Of a DNA stretch of 64,000 bases, positions 1 through 8,867 are shown piece by piece (the first letter of the stretch is position 1; each line of letters begins with the position of its first letter). This stretch comes from an uncultured Saprospiraceae bacterium (GTDB lineage Bacteria > Bacteroidota > Bacteroidia > Chitinophagales > Saprospiraceae): assembly GCA_937921775.1 (NCBI GenBank), contig CAKZUK010000102.1:1-64000 (forward strand). Direction: 5' to 3'. The notes beneath the pieces are model-generated. The model worked only from the letters and a program-made list of their open reading frames with translations. It had not been told where the DNA came from and searched no databases. The position numbers were made by a program, and so were the translations under genes.

Positions 1-477
1 TCCGTTTTGAATGCTTCTTTTGAAATTACTTTTCGTTAGAAATTCTTTAAATAGCTAAGGCTATTCGCGAAATTTATAACTCAATTAATTCCAAAATAAC
101 CTATTCAAAATCGGACGAAACTTAATTTCCAGTGCACTTAGAGGAATGTAATGGGCCGCAATCGATGATCATTCTTTACGAAGATTTAAAGATCAGATAT
201 GAATTCTAGCTAAGAAAAGTGATTATTGAGCCTAGCTAAAGACTTGACATGCGGAGCTATGATCGAGTGAAAACTGCCAATGTAAATCCCATTTCCACTT
301 TAAATGAAGAATTTCATCGCTTAGTCTAAAATACTTGTTTATTCGCCCATGAATTTGATACTTTGCACTAAATAAGCAGTTCGTCAAATCGATTTTGCCA
401 TAAATATCGCTCAAGGCATTAGCTAATGTAATTTGAGAACGGCCTAACTAGATTGTAAAACTCGAAAATTCATAGTC
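1..477. other. Intergenic region with repeat, no gene
   Basis: I see no convincing gene here. The 60-codon minus-strand ORF at 232-414 lacks any recognisable motif or signal peptide and I treat it as chance. The stretch at about 60-130 is a reverse-orientation copy of a dispersed repeat found again at 17540 (see the repeat entry). The remainder is AT-rich and probably holds the promoter for the peptidase gene starting at 478. Confidence 0.5.
60..130 (-). repeat. Dispersed palindromic repeat, family B, partial copy
   Basis: Read on the minus strand, bases 130-108 are identical over 23 bases to 17540-17562, and weaker similarity continues for about 50 bases. The shared core contains TTTCGTCCGATTT. 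Only this end of the element is recognisable here, so the copy is partial or diverged. Confidence 0.5.
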
Positions 478-1176
478 ATGAAAAACAACATTCTCCTTCG
501 AATCCTTCTGATTCTGGCGATATATCTGGGGCTCAAATACTTCGGTGGCGAATATGGCCGAATCATTTTATATCCTTTCACTTTACTCGTTACTTTTTTA
601 CATGAGTTTGGTCATGCATTGGGTGCATTGATCACTGGTGGTTCTGTAGAGGGCATCACCATCAATCCTAATGGCAGTGGACTCACTACTTCTAGAGGAG
701 GCTCCTTGTCTGTGATATTAATGGGCGGATATCTAGGCTCTGCTATTTTGGGCAACCTACTTTTTTATATCGGTGCTAGAAAACCAAAGTGGTCTGGAAT
801 AACCTTAAATATAATGGCGGTCTTGATGATCATCACAGGACTTTACTGGTTTGATACACTTTATACAACACTCTTTCTAGGGCTTTTCGCAATAGCCTTA
901 TTTTTCATTGCCAACAAAACAAACTTTGATCGAGAAGTGCTCATGTTTATGGGCTTGGCAAGTATCCTCTATATCATTCAGGACTTTAATGTAGGACCAA
1001 GTTCTGATTTGCAGAAATACGCTGAGATATTTGTAGTAGTACCAGTTTCAGTTTGGATGTATCTCTGGTTGGCGATCGCCGTGATTTTATTTATTTGGAA
1101 TATCCGTATGATCTTTCGAGGAGGTATTCATGATGAAGGATCAATTGATGACCGTGCTCTGGATGATCTTGCTTAA
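478..1176 (+). CDS. M50-like membrane metallopeptidase family protein
   Basis: The protein has 232 residues and is strongly hydrophobic, with about six or seven predicted membrane segments. Near residues 41-50 it carries an HExxH zinc-binding motif (LHEFGHALGALITGG), and the following Gly-rich segment fits the M50B-like peptidase family, whose members cleave membrane proteins within the bilayer. Family members usually have a second motif supplying the third zinc ligand; I cannot place it with certainty, so catalytic activity is inferred. It stands alone, upstream of the convergent ndk. There is no Shine-Dalgarno sequence before the ATG, as for most genes here. The substrate is unknown. Confidence 0.75.
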   Translation: MKNNILLRILLILAIYLGLKYFGGEYGRIILYPFTLLVTFLHEFGHALGALITGGSVEGITINPNGSGLTTSRGGSLSVILMGGYLGSAILGNLLFYIGARKPKWSGITLNIMAVLMIITGLYWFDTLYTTLFLGLFAIALFFIANKTNFDREVLMFMGLASILYIIQDFNVGPSSDLQKYAEIFVVVPVSVWMYLWLAIAVILFIWNIRMIFRGGIHDEGSIDDRALDDLA

Positions 1177-1354
1177 AAGAAGAGAGCAATTTTTATTTTT
1201 GGAAAGTGTGAAGATGAGGGCTGTTTGAATTATCAGACTATTCTGCTTGGTGTTTTACAAAGCTCTGTAATTCCTATGATTACAATCTGGATAGTAGACT
1301 CCCAATAGATCTATATCTTTACCAAGAAGCCAAGCTATTTCCCCAAAAAAAAGA

Positions 1355-1384
1355 CAGGTAAGCGGAACGATGTCCGCTTACCTG
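1355..1384 (-). terminator. Rho-independent terminator of ndk
   Basis: A perfect 12-bp stem (CAGGTAAGCGGA with TCCGCTTACCTG) and a 6-base loop are followed on the minus strand by a run of eight T. It lies about 110 bases after the ndk stop codon and points in the same direction, so it most likely ends the ndk transcript. Confidence 0.85.
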
Positions 1385-1493
1385 ATGTCAAATGAGATTA
1401 TAATTTGCAATTCCTTATAAAGGTACAAAATATATATTGAAAATTTCAATTCATCTGAAAGATGTATTAAAAAATATTATCATTTGAAATTAC

Positions 1494-1913
1494 TTAAAAC
1501 ATTTCAGTACCAGCAAAGTGGAAGTTTCCTTCAATGTTTGCATTTTCGTCTGAGTCAGCACCGTGTACTGCATTCTCGCCAATGCTCTTAGCAAAAAGCG
1601 CTCGGATAGTTCCAGGAGCAGCATCTGCAGGGTTAGTAGCACCAATTAATTTACGGAAATCTTCAACGGCATTGTCTTTTTCTAAAATAGCAGCTACGAT
1701 AGGACCTGAAGACATAAATTCAACTAATTCGCCATAAAAAGGACGTTCTTTGTGTATTGCGTAAAACTCACCAGCCTTCTCAGGAGATAAATGAGTTTTC
1801 TTCATTGCAACAATTCTAAAGCCACCCTCGTTCATCTTGGCTAGAATAGCACCGGTATTTCCAGCTTTTACTGCATCCGGTTTGATCATTGTGAAAGTTC
1901 TGTTAGTTGCCAT
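1494..1913 (-). CDS. ndk: Nucleoside diphosphate kinase
   Basis: NDK transfers the gamma phosphate of ATP to nucleoside diphosphates through a phosphohistidine and balances the (d)NTP pools in the cytoplasm. At 139 residues it has the usual bacterial length. It begins with the family hallmark [11 protein letters not shown], contains the active-site segment [10 protein letters not shown] with the catalytic histidine at about residue 117, and has the nucleotide-binding stretch [14 protein letters not shown]. It is a single gene with its own strong terminator downstream and a good Bacteroidota-type -7 box about 95 bases upstream. The overlapping plus-strand ORF 1534-1737 is a shadow. Confidence 0.97.
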   Translation of the reverse strand: MATNRTFTMIKPDAVKAGNTGAILAKMNEGGFRIVAMKKTHLSPEKAGEFYAIHKERPFYGELVEFMSSGPIVAAILEKDNAVEDFRKLIGATNPADAAPGTIRALFAKSIGENAVHGADSDENANIEGNFHFAGTEMF

Positions 1914-2007
1914 TTTTTGTATTAATTTTATGGTTAATAAGTTTATATATAGTTGTTTTCAACTACCTTCTATATCAAAGATTCGAAAGAATGTTTCGAA
2001 AACGGTG

Positions 2008-2015
2008 CAAAAGTA
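2008..2015 (-). promoter_or_regulatory. Possible ndk promoter -7 box
   Basis: On the minus strand this reads TACTTTTG, an exact match to the Bacteroidota -7 consensus TAnnTTTG. It lies about 95 bases upstream of the ndk start. No clear TTTG -33 element is present at the right distance, so the call rests on the -7 box alone. Confidence 0.4.
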
Positions 2016-2087
2016 GCTAAGTAGACGCTATTTATTTTGTTTTGATGTATATTTTTTTCAATTTCGTGTTTCATTTTAAAAGACTCA

Positions 2088-3098
2088 ATGACGAATCTGC
2101 TCCAACTACAAGAATTACTCAATATCCCAAAGGATATTACCATTACATCTCATCGCAACCCTGATGGAGATGCGATAGGCTCATCATTAGCACTTTACCA
2201 CTTTCTGATAAAGAATGGCCACCATGTTAAGGTCATCTTTCCTTCTGAGTATCCAGCTTTTGTTGCATGGATGCCTGGAGCGGACAAGATATTAATACAT
2301 GATATAGAACCAGATGATTGCGAAGCAGCTCTGAAGAACTCTGATTTCATCTTTTGTCTAGACTATAACTCATTGAGTCGAGTAGATAAGATGGGGGATT
2401 ATATCGAATCTCTTGAAGAAAAAGAGTTGGTTATGATTGATCATCACCTTTATCCTGACATTCAATCTGATTATATATATACCAAGCCGGAGGCAAGCTC
2501 TACTTGTGAAATGATTTATGACTTTATCCATATGCTTGGAAAGCCTCTGGATATTGACATAGATATTGCTGAAGCCATACTTACTGGAATCTTGACCGAC
2601 ACTGGTTCATTCAAATACAACACCACATCACATTTGTTTAAGGTGGTTGCGGGGCTTATTGAAATTGGCGCGGATGATTATAAAGTACAGGACCTTATAT
2701 TTAACAGTATGAATGAAAAGCAGTTGCGATTGCTAGGTCATTGCCTTACCAACAGAATGGAGATCATCGACGAATACAAGACAGGTATCATTGCACTGAC
2801 TCGTAAGGATTATGAATTCTATGACATCCAACGAGGAGATACTGAAGGTATCGTGAATTTCCTTTTGAAAATGAAGCATATCAAAACGGCTGCTTTCATT
2901 ACAGAGCAACCCACTGTTGTGAAACTATCTCTCCGCTCAAAAGGTGATATCTCCGTTCAAGAAATTGCTACTAAACATTTCAAAGGAGGTGGTCATAAAA
3001 ATGCATCCGGAGGCTATTCCTTCTCAGGATTGCGTGCTACGGTTAAGAAATTCAAAGAGATTCTTCCCGAATTTAAGGAAATGCTAACTAGTGAATAA
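2088..3098 (+). CDS. nrnA: DHH/DHHA1 phosphoesterase, NrnA-type oligoribonuclease / pAp phosphatase
   Basis: The 336-residue protein has the DHH-family metal ligands in order: RNPDGDAIGSS at about residues 23-33, an Asp in the FCLDYN strand near residue 92, and IDHH at 117-120. A C-terminal DHHA1 domain follows with GGGHKNASGG at 300-309, which binds substrate. NrnA-type enzymes degrade very short RNAs (including pGpG in some species) and/or dephosphorylate 3'-phosphoadenosine 5'-phosphate. The length fits NrnA rather than RecJ. It is divergent from ndk and is followed by the FKBP lipoprotein gene, with an AT-rich hairpin between. Which of the two activities dominates cannot be read from sequence. 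Confidence 0.88.
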   Translation: MTNLLQLQELLNIPKDITITSHRNPDGDAIGSSLALYHFLIKNGHHVKVIFPSEYPAFVAWMPGADKILIHDIEPDDCEAALKNSDFIFCLDYNSLSRVDKMGDYIESLEEKELVMIDHHLYPDIQSDYIYTKPEASSTCEMIYDFIHMLGKPLDIDIDIAEAILTGILTDTGSFKYNTTSHLFKVVAGLIEIGADDYKVQDLIFNSMNEKQLRLLGHCLTNRMEIIDEYKTGIIALTRKDYEFYDIQRGDTEGIVNFLLKMKHIKTAAFITEQPTVVKLSLRSKGDISVQEIATKHFKGGGHKNASGGYSFSGLRATVKKFKEILPEFKEMLTSE

Positions 3099-3111
3099 TT
3101 AAAATGAATAC

Positions 3112-3161
3112 TAAGATGAAAATTAAATCCTGATTTTATTGGGCACAATATTTTCATCTTA
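3112..3161 (+). terminator. AT-rich hairpin after nrnA, possible weak terminator
   Basis: TAAGATGAAAAT pairs perfectly with ATTTTCATCTTA (12 bp, 26-base loop), followed by a short T-rich stretch. It lies between the nrnA stop and the FKBP gene start. The stem is AT-rich, so termination is only a possibility. Confidence 0.35.
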
Positions 3162-3212
3162 TTTTGTGAATCCTTTTAGGTTCATAAACCAATTAGATAA
3201 CAAACAAGTTTT

Positions 3213-4190
3213 ATGAGATACATCATTGCATTGCTAAGTGTGCTTTTAATTTTTTCTGCCTGTACAGATACTGCTTCTACTAGCACTACTGCAACAGAAA
3301 GTGAAAACAAAGCGAAAAGCGGAAATAATAAAAATCTGGTAGTCGGAAAATTAATTCCTGGCGCTAAAGAAGGAAAAACGGACACTGGGTATCCATACGT
3401 TTTACATATTCAACATGAAGGACCTAAACCTGCATTGGGAGATCAGATTACTTACCACGAAATACTTTTTCTAAACGATTCATTAATGAAGTCTTCGCAC
3501 TATGGTTTTGAACCTATCAAGACCGTTATGCCAGAAGAAAGATTGGTGTCACGGCCTGCACCTCCAAGCTACGAGGCAATTAAAATGATGAGCGTCAAAG
3601 ATAGTATCACCATTTATCAGAAAGTTGATACCACTGCTGTTGGTAGTGCTAAGAAACTTCCGGAATGGTTGAAGCAAGGGGATGAATTACGTTATGAAAT
3701 AACACTTGAGTCGCTGACTCCAAGAGCGGAGGTAGAAACAGGAATTCTCAAACTGAAAGGACGTGCTGTAACCGTTGGTGACTCCTTAAATATGAGATTG
3801 GAAATGTACAAAAAAGGTGAACTTGATAATGAAATACAAACCACGGAATCTGGCTTGAAATATATAGTTCATGATCCGGGAGAAGGGGAACCTATCGTAA
3901 GTGGAAAGTTTATTCAAGTACATTACTTTGGTGCTTTAATGGATGGTACCCCTTTCGACAATAGTTTTGGAAAAGCGAAACGGTTTGCCTTCCAAGTAGG
4001 CCGTGGTCGTGTGATTCAAGGATGGGATGACGGAATTGTAAACGTAAAGAAAGGTGGTAAAATCACTATGTTTATTCCATATGCTCTTGGTTATGGTGAA
4101 GCTGGAAAACCTTCTCGTGATGGTACAACTCCGGGTATTCCAGAACGTGCTGATATTGCTTTTTATGTGGAAGTCGTTGATGTCAGATAG
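3213..4190 (+). CDS. FKBP-type peptidyl-prolyl isomerase lipoprotein, GldI-like
   Basis: The 325-residue protein starts with a lipoprotein signal peptide (lipobox FSAC, cysteine near residue 17). The C-terminal 110 residues are a typical FKBP domain: VHYFGALMDGTPFDNSF, GRVIQGWDDGI and the final beta strand DIAFYVEVVDVR. The middle region (residues about 60-190) looks like a second, degenerate FKBP-like domain lacking the active-site residues. Such proteins assist folding of exported proteins; Flavobacterium GldI is a related lipoprotein needed for gliding. Whether this copy serves gliding cannot be decided, since the gld locus lies 20 kb away. It ends at a strong bidirectional terminator. Confidence 0.88.
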   Translation: MRYIIALLSVLLIFSACTDTASTSTTATESENKAKSGNNKNLVVGKLIPGAKEGKTDTGYPYVLHIQHEGPKPALGDQITYHEILFLNDSLMKSSHYGFEPIKTVMPEERLVSRPAPPSYEAIKMMSVKDSITIYQKVDTTAVGSAKKLPEWLKQGDELRYEITLESLTPRAEVETGILKLKGRAVTVGDSLNMRLEMYKKGELDNEIQTTESGLKYIVHDPGEGEPIVSGKFIQVHYFGALMDGTPFDNSFGKAKRFAFQVGRGRVIQGWDDGIVNVKKGGKITMFIPYALGYGEAGKPSRDGTTPGIPERADIAFYVEVVDVR

Positions 4191-4210
4191 GCATCTTTAT
4201 TTATGAAAAT

Positions 4211-4257
4211 AAAAGACCCTCTAACGGATGATTGTAAATCTCGTTAGAGGGTCTTTT
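4211..4257. terminator. Strong bidirectional terminator
   Basis: A 16-bp perfect inverted repeat (AAAAGACCCTCTAACG with its complement) has A-runs on one side and T-runs on the other, so it can work on either strand. It lies 20 bases after the FKBP gene stop. Confidence 0.88.
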
Positions 4258-4267
4258 AATTTAATTT

Positions 4268-4622
4268 AGAAATCCACCTCTTTGGAGGTGGCTACGTTCT
4301 GAGAGCTTTGCATTCACGTTCTCATAATTGTGACTTGTGTGGAGAGTCTAGCGATGAGGGCAATGCCATTGAAATAGGGAGAATCTTGTTGAGGAATTTT
4401 GAACCTGTTGGAGCCGCCAGATTCAAAATTCAAAATTCAACGATTCAAAATTCAACGATTCATTATTCTGCCTGGCGGCTTGTCTAGCTAGCCAGATAAA
4501 CCTGTCTAGTTAGCCAGATAAACTCGGCAGGTTCAAAGTTTCTCTATGACCATGACATTGGTATTGAGGCTTAGATGGCTATGCCTTCAGAAATTGTTAA
4601 ACCACCTTCTTAGAAGGTGGTA
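4268..4622. repeat. Structured repeat region between convergent genes
   Basis: Two similar hairpins bracket the region: CCACCTC/GAGGTGG at 4274-4291 and CCACCTTC/GAAGGTGG at 4603-4620. Inside are a short tandem array of GATTCAAAATTCAAC-like units (about 4430-4465) and two adjacent copies of a TCTAGTTAGCCAGATAAAC-like unit (about 4482-4523). It fills the gap between the FKBP gene and the convergent protease gene. I see no coding potential. Confidence 0.5.
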
Positions 4623-4644
4623 GTTGGTTTTTTAGTTCAACTAT

Positions 4645-7600
4645 TTACTCTTTCACCACCTTTTCTACCCATCGATCAACTCCATTCGATATAGCAATAA
4701 AATAAATTCCTGAGGGTTTTTCTTTTAGCGAAAGCTCAACAGAACTTACATTCGAAAACTGATATGTCTCTATCTTTTTTCCAGAAATGTGATAAACTTC
4801 AACGTTCAGTTCCTTCATTGAAGTATTCGCTAATTCGATTGTTATTAAATCAGAAAAAGGATTAGGAAAAACAAGAGGGCCTTTCTTTACCCTTGTAGAT
4901 GTTGTGTTTGTAACGCATTCTGCAGTGAAATATAAGTCAGCACTATACATACTTAATCCCGTATCGCATATCGTACGTACCTGATAAACATAATCTTGAC
5001 AAGGAGTTAGGTTTGTTAGATTGTAAAAGGTGTTGTTACCGGTTATGGTATTCCAATCTAGACTAGAAGCATTGACTTCCTTATATTTAAATTGATAAGA
5101 GATTGCCGAAGGATGCTCAGACCATTCTATAAGGGCAGTGGTCTCTGTTAGCTCACTCAGAATAATATTAGTCGGCGAACTACACAACTGCGAAGGACTA
5201 CTATAAACGTTGATGCAATAATCTTGAATCTCTCCATAGAAAGCACCTTCACAAGCAATCGGAGCATTTTGGTACTTCATGCTTAGTCGCAGTCGAGTAG
5301 CACCCTGTAATGAAAATGTAGGTACAGTAAATTGACCAAAAATAGAACTATTCGTAGTGGCAGTCTCACTATCAAAAACTTTCTCAGAGATATCAGTAAA
5401 GGTCCCATCGCGGTTGTAATCAATCCAGATGCAATAATGTTCTTCATATAAATCACCAGCAAAACCAGGTTGAATATTGAAGTTATAGGTTTCACCTTGA
5501 ATTAAATCGGTTGTAGCTCCAGTAAAATGATAACCTTCACTTTCTGAATAATGCTGGATTTCATTTAATTCAAAATAGGAAATCCATTCGAAGATAGAAC
5601 TAGCAGCTGGTGGTTCGCAATAATCCATGTCAAGGCAAGCACCACATCCAATGGTAGAAAAGTATTGAGTGGGAGAGTAGTCACTAGTCTCACCTGCACA
5701 AACACTTTGTACCTGTAGCTCGTAATCAGTACAAGAGGTCAACATTTGAATAGTTAGATAATGCAAGCTGGTGGAGAGGTAATTCCAATCCTGAATTCCA
5801 GCTTCTCTATAACGGATATTATAGCTATCGGTCACCAAACTTCCTGGCCAGCTAATGACAAGATTATTTGTACCTGGAAGAAGCGAATAGCCAAAAGGTG
5901 TAAGGCATTCATCTTGTGCAACAATGTTGACGCAGTAATCTTCAACTTCACCCGCTGTGGAGAGAGAATCACAAGGTGCTATGATTAGAGGTGAGCCTAT
6001 TATTCGCATTCGGGTATTACCCAAAAGCGCATTAGGTGGAATATTAAAACTGCCACTTATTTCTGAAACAGCGGTATTGGTTTGAAATGCTAAATCGTTT
6101 CCAGTAAATAGTCCATCTTGATTGTAATCAACCCAGATTTGTATAAACAAAGGTATTTGAACAAAGTCGTAATCCGTTTCAATCGTAAAATTATGAAAGT
6201 AACCTTGCAAAAGATTAGCGGAACTTGTAGTGAAGTCAGTATAGCCATTTACTGAATTTTCAGAAATATTATCAAGATCATTTATGTTAACTCGACTTAG
6301 CCAAGAGAGCGCAGTGCCGATTCCTGCAACCGAACAGTAATCTCCTTCAAGGCAATAACTACAGCCAGTAGTTTCAAATATTAAAAGGGGGGAATACTCA
6401 GTGGCTGATCCACTCTGACATAAGGTACTGATTTGTATTTCATAGCTAGAACAGGCTTCAAGGTCGTCGATCGTAAGTTCATTGCTGCTGCAAACCAATT
6501 CAATCCATGCCTGTCCTACAGGTCGGTAGCGAACATAATAACTTAAGGCTACCGTTTGATCTGGCCAGCTAATGAAAACTGAAGAGGAAGATAGATTCTC
6601 GATTGTAATTGGATCAGGAGCATTACAGCAGCCATCTGTTTTGAAGGTATGTATTGGAGAGATTGGAGAAACACCGCTACCACAGATCGACTGTAAGGTG
6701 TATTCGTATTCTGTACAAGCCAATAAAGTAGTAAGTGAATATGGTGATTGAATAGCACTTGCATTTATCCAATTAAGCGCACCAACTTCGCGATATTTTA
6801 AATTAACACTGATGATATTACTACCGGCCAACCAGTCAATTGTTGCATTTTCCAATCCAATGGAAGAAGTAGAAATCAAGGAAGGAGGAAAACAAGCGGT
6901 AAATGCACAATTGTCCATCAGCAACTCCATACTATTATTAAGGTTGAGTCGACCACCTGATTTTACGAGATTTGATAGGTTGGCGTTTTGAGTAGCACCT
7001 TCCATCAAATAATTTTTCATTAGAAGTGCAGTCGCATCGGGAGCATTTTTAGCGAGCCAACTAATATCAGGGCAGGGACTTGAATATAGTAAGGCAATGG
7101 CACCTGCTACCTGTGGTGCTGCTGCGGATGTTCCTGCAAAAGCACCATAGGAATTGTTTTTCTTTATCGTCCAAATATCAGTTCCAAAAGCTCCGATGTC
7201 AATAGTTTCTAAACCATAACCAGCATTTGGATTTTTTACATCATTGTGGTTGATATTGGTTACGCTAACTAAAAAATCACTTGGACAAGAGGTTGGAAGA
7301 TCATCAAATTGATCGACGTCAAAATTTCCATTAATGGTAGCTGCTGCATCCAAAATTCCTACAGTCCCCAAAGAGTCATAAAAAGCACACCATAATGGAG
7401 CGTCCTCTGGTTGCCCAAAATCAATTCCCCAAGATGTGTTGGTGGCCACTACAAATGAACCCTCATCACCATTGGTTTCGTTATATCTTTTTCGTTGTTG
7501 GAACGGATAAGAATAGGCAGCTATGGTTTGTGCTTCAGTAATACCTCTTACCACTACCATGATTTTTACATTCCAGTTGATACCAGTAACGCCTAAGTTG

Positions 7601-8322
7601 TTATTTCCTTTAGCACCAATGATACCAGCAACCGGAGTTCCGTGCCAACCAGCATTATTCCCTGAAGTCAAATCATCATTCATATTGACAACATTCCAGC
7701 CGTAGTAATCATCAACATAGCCATTGTTGTCATCATCTATTTCATTGTCTGGAATCTCATTATAGTTTCTCCAAATGTTTTGATGTAAATCTTCATGGTA
7801 AGGATCAACGCCTTCGTCTATGATACAAACTACAATCGTATCTCCATCAGTAGTAAGGCCTCCGGTGGAAATGGACCAGGCAAATTCAGCATCTAAATCT
7901 GCGTTTGAGGTACCACCAGACTGTCCTGTATTGATGTACTGCCACTGGTTATCAAATTGAGGATCATCAGGGATATTTCTGTTTGACACAAAATGATTGA
8001 ACTGAGCCAATCTGACATTTCTGTTTTGGCGCAAGCCAGTCAATAATTGAAATTCATTGATAGTTACATGATCAAAGCGAAGAGACCAAATATTAACAGG
8101 AGCAGAACTAATTTGTTGAATTTGAAATTTGTCGGACGAATATTGATCACTAAGTTCAGTAAGGAGTATTTGCGATTGAGTCTGATCTTCGAATTGGATC
8201 AAACATTCACCTAGCACATGATCCAGATGTTGACCAGATAAAGTTGGTAAAAAAAGGACTAACAAGATAGTTAGCCTAAATGCTTTTCGCAAATGTAGTT
8301 TTATAGTGTTATTACTATTCAT
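4645..8322 (-). CDS. Secreted subtilisin-family (S8) protease with Fn3, GEVED and T9SS sorting domains
   Basis: This 1225-residue protein has a signal peptide, then a peptidase S8 domain (about residues 120-470). The triad is visible as Asp169 in CIIDEGVD, His227 in WHGTPVAG and Ser399 in FAGTSAAAPQ; Asn295 in TNTSWG is the likely oxyanion residue. The usual D(T/S)G is DEG here. After it come several fibronectin type III-like modules, alternating with two Cys-rich GEVED-type modules (AGEVEDYCVN and GEIQDYCINV). The last ~75 residues are a T9SS type A sorting domain starting near VFPNPFSDLI and ending in Lys-Val-Val-Lys-Glu. It is therefore predicted to be exported by T9SS and anchored or released outside the cell. 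Natural substrates are unknown. Confidence 0.92.
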   Translation of the reverse strand: MNSNNTIKLHLRKAFRLTILLVLFLPTLSGQHLDHVLGECLIQFEDQTQSQILLTELSDQYSSDKFQIQQISSAPVNIWSLRFDHVTINEFQLLTGLRQNRNVRLAQFNHFVSNRNIPDDPQFDNQWQYINTGQSGGTSNADLDAEFAWSISTGGLTTDGDTIVVCIIDEGVDPYHEDLHQNIWRNYNEIPDNEIDDDNNGYVDDYYGWNVVNMNDDLTSGNNAGWHGTPVAGIIGAKGNNNLGVTGINWNVKIMVVVRGITEAQTIAAYSYPFQQRKRYNETNGDEGSFVVATNTSWGIDFGQPEDAPLWCAFYDSLGTVGILDAAATINGNFDVDQFDDLPTSCPSDFLVSVTNINHNDVKNPNAGYGLETIDIGAFGTDIWTIKKNNSYGAFAGTSAAAPQVAGAIALLYSSPCPDISWLAKNAPDATALLMKNYLMEGATQNANLSNLVKSGGRLNLNNSMELLMDNCAFTACFPPSLISTSSIGLENATIDWLAGSNIISVNLKYREVGALNWINASAIQSPYSLTTLLACTEYEYTLQSICGSGVSPISPIHTFKTDGCCNAPDPITIENLSSSSVFISWPDQTVALSYYVRYRPVGQAWIELVCSSNELTIDDLEACSSYEIQISTLCQSGSATEYSPLLIFETTGCSYCLEGDYCSVAGIGTALSWLSRVNINDLDNISENSVNGYTDFTTSSANLLQGYFHNFTIETDYDFVQIPLFIQIWVDYNQDGLFTGNDLAFQTNTAVSEISGSFNIPPNALLGNTRMRIIGSPLIIAPCDSLSTAGEVEDYCVNIVAQDECLTPFGYSLLPGTNNLVISWPGSLVTDSYNIRYREAGIQDWNYLSTSLHYLTIQMLTSCTDYELQVQSVCAGETSDYSPTQYFSTIGCGACLDMDYCEPPAASSIFEWISYFELNEIQHYSESEGYHFTGATTDLIQGETYNFNIQPGFAGDLYEEHYCIWIDYNRDGTFTDISEKVFDSETATTNSSIFGQFTVPTFSLQGATRLRLSMKYQNAPIACEGAFYGEIQDYCINVYSSPSQLCSSPTNIILSELTETTALIEWSEHPSAISYQFKYKEVNASSLDWNTITGNNTFYNLTNLTPCQDYVYQVRTICDTGLSMYSADLYFTAECVTNTTSTRVKKGPLVFPNPFSDLITIELANTSMKELNVEVYHISGKKIETYQFSNVSSVELSLKEKPSGIYFIAISNGVDRWVEKVVKE

Positions 8323-8401
8323 TATAGGATCAATAGCTATTGAAATCTTAGTTAATTAAAATTGTTAATCTTTATCGTTTCAATATTTGCAAAGCCTAAA
8401 G

Positions 8402-8515
8402 GTGCCGTTTTTTTACTGTTTCTCTATATTTCACTAGAAGATTGGCTGATAGGTAATTAGCCTGTAAATTTACAAAAACTCTAAGAGTGACAAGTAAAAT
8501 AATTCTAAAAGCTAG
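8402..8515 (+). repeat. Dispersed palindromic repeat, family A, diverged copy
   Basis: GCTGATAGGTAATTAGCCTG followed by TAAATTTACAAAAA aligns with the central part of the 54708-54829 element (GACCGATAGGGAATAAGCTTG and GAATTTATAAAAA), and the AATAATTC end is shared. The left terminal repeat is not recognisable. The gap 8323-8867 holds no gene; apart from this repeat and the prfB promoter I see nothing in it. Confidence 0.4.
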
Positions 8516-8812
8516 TTAAATGGCTGCTTATTACATGCAATTTGCAAATCATTTGATTAATATATTGAAGTTGAACGGACAAAAACGGAAATATATGTTA
8601 CAGAGTATAAAGCTTTTTTCAAATTTGACTACCAGTTGCTCCTTTGGGAGAACGAAATAAGACCTATAATAATCAAGTGATTTAGAATACGCTTCTTTCG
8701 GGAACTCCGCGTTTTAGGAAAAATTCTAATTCTAAGTCTAGTTCACGTTCTAATTCTCGACTTTGGAGAAGATTTTAATCAATGCATTCCTAGCTTTAAT
8801 CAAAGGGTTTGT

Positions 8813-8820
8813 TAGCTTTG
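8813..8820 (+). promoter_or_regulatory. Likely prfB promoter -7 box
   Basis: TAGCTTTG matches the Bacteroidota -7 consensus TAnnTTTG exactly. It lies 48 bases before the prfB ATG, giving a leader of about 40 bases. No clear -33 box is seen. Confidence 0.45.
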
Positions 8821-8867
8821 CAATTCTTTGATAGGTACTATTTTTTTTGAAATAAAATTTTTACAAA

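Noticed and set aside
232-414. 60-residue minus-strand ORF before the M50-like peptidase gene
   Set aside because: No motif, signal or start context, and the surrounding sequence contains a dispersed repeat; most likely chance.
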